Source: Actinomycetota bacterium
GTDB taxonomy: Bacteria > Actinomycetota > Thermoleophilia > Miltoncostaeales > Miltoncostaeaceae
Direction: 5' to 3'
Assembly: GCA_947475125.1 (NCBI GenBank)
Contig: CANJMX010000077.1
Span: 1-7,335 of the forward strand
Length of the DNA stretch: 7,335 nt
In this document: positions 5,434 through 7,335 of the stretch, piece by piece
Numbering within the stretch: the first letter of the stretch is position 1
How the letters are laid out: each line of letters begins with the position of its first letter
Made by a program: the position numbers and the translations under genes
Notes under the pieces: generated by a model
Told to the model about the DNA's origin: nothing
What the model saw: only the letters and a program-made list of their open reading frames with translations
Database searches by the model: none

Positions 5434-7335
5434 GCGTCGGGCTCCGTCGGTTTCGCAGCATCGGCGGTGGTTGCCGCCGCCTTGTCCACCAGCTTCTGGC
5501 CCTCGATATCCACGTGCGGCAGGATGCGATCGAGCCACTTGGGAATCCAGTGGATGGCCCGGCCCATGAGCCGCAGGATTGCCGGGACCATGAACAGCGT
5601 GAGGCCACCTGCAAGCAGCACGCCAGCCGACAGGCCCACGCCAAACTGCTTGATGACCGGGTCGCCGTTGATGATGAACGCGGCGAACACCGACAGCATG
5701 ATGAGCGCAGCGGTGGCGATTACCTTGCCCGCGCTGCGAATGCCATCTGCCACTGCCTTGGCCGGTGCGACGGCCGTGCCGTCAGCACCAATGCGCGAGA
5801 GCAGAAACACCTGGTAGTCGTTGGCCAGCCCGAAGATGGCCGCGTACATCATGAGCGGCACGTACGAGGCAATGGGATCGGTGGCCCGGTCGCCGATAAA
5901 GCAGCAGGCATTGGTCGGATCGAGCCCCACAAGGGCGAATCCCCAGCCCTCCTGAAACACGAGCGTGAGCAGCCCGAAGGTGGCCAGCGAGATGAGCGTG
6001 ATGACCGCCGCAGCCTGAATGGGAATGAGAATCGACCGGAAGGCCAGCAGCAGTACCAGCATGTTGAGCAGGCAGACGGTGGCGATCACCAGGGGCAGCG
6101 AGCTTGTGATCTCGTCGGCCAGGTCGATGTTGCCCGCGGTCGTGCCCCCCACGTAGGCGGTGAGCCCGTTGGTCTCCTTCTCCACCTTCGGTACCACTGA
6201 GTCGCGCACGCGGTGCACCAGATTCACCGTGGCGTCGGCCGCCGGTGCGGTGGTGGGAATGGCGTTGTAATACGCCGCGGTGCCGCTGGAGTTGACCGAT
6301 GGCACCGATACGCCCTTCACGCCCTCTGTGGCCTTGAGCGCGTTCTGCAGGGTGACCAGACGTGGGTCGGTGCCCAGCGGATTGCCGCCTGCAGCGGTGA
6401 GGGCGGCGGTCACCTGCGCCTTCAGGGCATTCGCCTCCGCCTCCTGCTGCGTGGCCTCCGCCTGAAGTGCCTCGAGTTGCTTCTTCTGATACTCGATGGA
6501 GGCGACCTGGCGGGCAAGTGAGGCCTCCTGCTGCAGCAGCAGGTCGCGGCGGTGCACGAGCGTCGCGCGCTGGCTGGCCAAGGTGCGGGCCTGTGCTTCG
6601 AGCGACTGCGCCTGTGCCAGCAGCGCGGTCTGCTCGGGCGTGCGTGGCGCCGAGAGTGCGGCAACCGCCTGCGCGCGCAGCGACGCGGCCTTTGCCTTGG
6701 CATCGGCCTGCACCGTGGCCTGCACGTCCTTCTGGGCGATGAGCGACTTCGCCCGGGCCTCAAGGTCGGCCTGTCGCTTCTCTAGGCGGGCGAGCATGCG
6801 CGGGTCCACGCCCGCGGCGATCTCGGCCTTCACTGCGGCAATCGCCGCCTGGGTCGTCTTGATGTCGCCGGAGATGGTGCGGGCCTTTGCGGCCGCTGCC
6901 TCGGACTTCGCAACCTGCGCCTGCGCTTTGGTCCGCAACGCCGCCGCACGCCCGGCAGCGGCGCCCAGCGCCTCAACGCGAAGTGCGCGGACTTGCCCCA
7001 CCAAAACCGCACGCTTACTGGCCAGCGCCTGTGCGTCGGCGTCGAGCGCCTGGCGCTCCTTCTTGATACGCGCAGACTTCGCCTGTGCCGCCTTCGCTTC
7101 AGCCTCGAGCTGTGCCTGCTGCGCCTGCCCCTGGGCCTGCTCGGCCTCAAGTTGCGACTGAAGTGCCTTGGCCTCGTTCTCCTGCGCCGCGACGGTGGGG
7201 TTCTCTTTCGCGGGCGGATCGAGATTGACCGCCACAAGCAGCGGGCCGTTGTAGCCCACGCCATATCCCTCGGTCATCAGGTCGTACGCCTGACGCTGCG
7301 TGGTCTTGATGGACGACACGCCGACGTCCTCCTGC
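5430..7335 (-). CDS. MMPL/RND-family transporter with a long extracytoplasmic coiled coil (N-terminus outside window)
   Basis: The frame is open through the right edge; upstream codons read QEDVG before the first GTG (7319), so that GTG is not the real start and the first MMPL half is missing. Numbering from that GTG, residues 8-33 (RQAYDLMTEGYG, then YNGPLLVAVNL) mark the start of the second extracytoplasmic loop. Residues about 44-310 are a coiled-coil insert. Residues 318-400 resume the usual loop (DPRLVTLQNALKATEGV, TAYVGGTTAGNIDL). Helices follow at about 408-427, 429-455, 484-507, 531-550 and 560-583, with FGLANDYQVFLLSRI (496-510) holding the Asp-Tyr pair used for proton coupling in this family. 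The tail KWLDRILPHVDIEGQK is typical. MMPL proteins export lipids, siderophores or other envelope compounds; no MmpS-like partner is visible. Substrate is unknown. Confidence 0.93.
   Translation of the reverse strand, partial: QEDVGVSSIKTTQRQAYDLMTEGYGVGYNGPLLVAVNLDPPAKENPTVAAQENEAKALQSQLEAEQAQGQAQQAQLEAEAKAAQAKSARIKKERQALDADAQALASKRAVLVGQVRALRVEALGAAAGRAAALRTKAQAQVAKSEAAAAKARTISGDIKTTQAAIAAVKAEIAAGVDPRMLARLEKRQADLEARAKSLIAQKDVQATVQADAKAKAASLRAQAVAALSAPRTPEQTALLAQAQSLEAQARTLASQRATLVHRRDLLLQQEASLARQVASIEYQKKQLEALQAEATQQEAEANALKAQVTAALTAAGGNPLGTDPRLVTLQNALKATEGVKGVSVPSVNSSGTAAYYNAIPTTAPAADATVNLVHRVRDSVVPKVEKETNGLTAYVGGTTAGNIDLADEITSSLPLVIATVCLLNMLVLLLAFRSILIPIQAAAVITLISLATFGLLTLVFQEGWGFALVGLDPTNACCFIGDRATDPIASYVPLMMYAAIFGLANDYQVFLLSRIGADGTAVAPAKAVADGIRSAGKVIATAALIMLSVFAAFIINGDPVIKQFGVGLSAGVLLAGGLTLFMVPAILRLMGRAIHWIPKWLDRILPHVDIEGQKLVDKAAATTADAAKPTEPDA
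6390..7190 (-). other. Coiled-coil domain inside the MMPL transporter
   Basis: This region encodes residues about 44-310 of the visible MMPL protein. It is dominated by Ala, Gln, Lys, Arg, Glu and Leu, has a single aromatic residue (Tyr277) and no cysteine, and shows hydrophobic residues in heptad-like spacing (for example L92/L99/L106 and L240/L247/L254). Probable helix breaks lie at GVDPR (170-174) and SAPRTPEQ (223-230). It replaces what is usually a short connection in the second extracytoplasmic loop. A long helical hairpin or stalk is the simplest reading. Mycobacterial MmpL4/MmpL5 are known to carry a coiled-coil extension in the equivalent loop. Confidence 0.8.

Noticed and set aside
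4428..6200. A 590-codon plus-strand open frame across the DHA2 and MMPL genes
   Set aside because: It runs out of frame through a clear DHA2 transporter and then antisense to MMPL. The product is His/Arg/Gly-rich low-complexity sequence without motifs.
6496..7161. A 221-codon plus-strand frame rich in Ala, Cys and Ser opposite the coiled coil
   Set aside because: The repetitive Ala/Ser/Cys composition is the direct complement of Ala/Gln/Lys-rich coiled-coil codons. It is not a metal-binding or cysteine-rich gene.
6390..7190. The coiled-coil region as a DNA-level tandem repeat or mobile insertion
   Set aside because: No direct repeats or terminal inverted repeats bound it, the frame is intact, and the similarity between segments is at protein level and diverged.

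Overview
The window is high-GC, densely packed bacterial chromosome. GTG start codons are frequent, several genes overlap by 4 bases, and the gene set includes an MMPL/RND exporter with a long extracytoplasmic coiled coil, a DHA2 exporter and glutamate racemase. This combination fits an actinobacterium (Actinomycetota), but no marker here fixes the class or genus. I see no tRNA, rRNA, CRISPR array, insertion sequence or phage gene.

Layout, in window coordinates. (A) Positions 1-3281 form one minus-strand block, read right to left. It holds a secreted protein of unknown function (3281-2742), glutamate racemase MurI (start about 2672, stop 1851), two related alpha/beta hydrolases (1850-951 and 954-19), and the first codons of another gene that leaves the window (22-1). 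MurI and the first hydrolase abut exactly (TAG|ATG). The next two junctions overlap as GTGA and ATGA, so these genes are very probably co-transcribed and translationally coupled. (B) Positions 3282-3483 are a 202-bp spacer with three inverted repeats: two terminator-like hairpins behind the YdcZ-like gene, and one in the probable leader of the secreted-protein gene. (C) A minus-strand YdcZ/DUF606 small membrane protein (3930-3484) is divergent from a plus-strand DHA2-type major facilitator exporter (about 3994-5433). (D) The C-terminal two thirds or so of a minus-strand MMPL/RND transporter (7335-5430) enters from the right edge. It converges on the DHA2 gene so tightly that both stop codons lie in one CTAG.

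The most distinctive element is the MMPL transporter. Its second extracytoplasmic loop carries about 265 residues of Ala/Gln/Lys/Arg/Glu-rich predicted coiled coil, inserted between the usual 'NGPLL' segment and the usual end of the loop. Mycobacterial MmpL4/MmpL5 carry a comparable extension in the same loop, so this looks like a long helical stalk on an envelope exporter. The second point of interest is the murI-coupled pair of hydrolase paralogues, which share an unusual lid motif and have no obvious substrate. Three of the genes are membrane transporters and one is secreted, so the region is mostly about the cell envelope. I see no evidence that all the genes form a single pathway.
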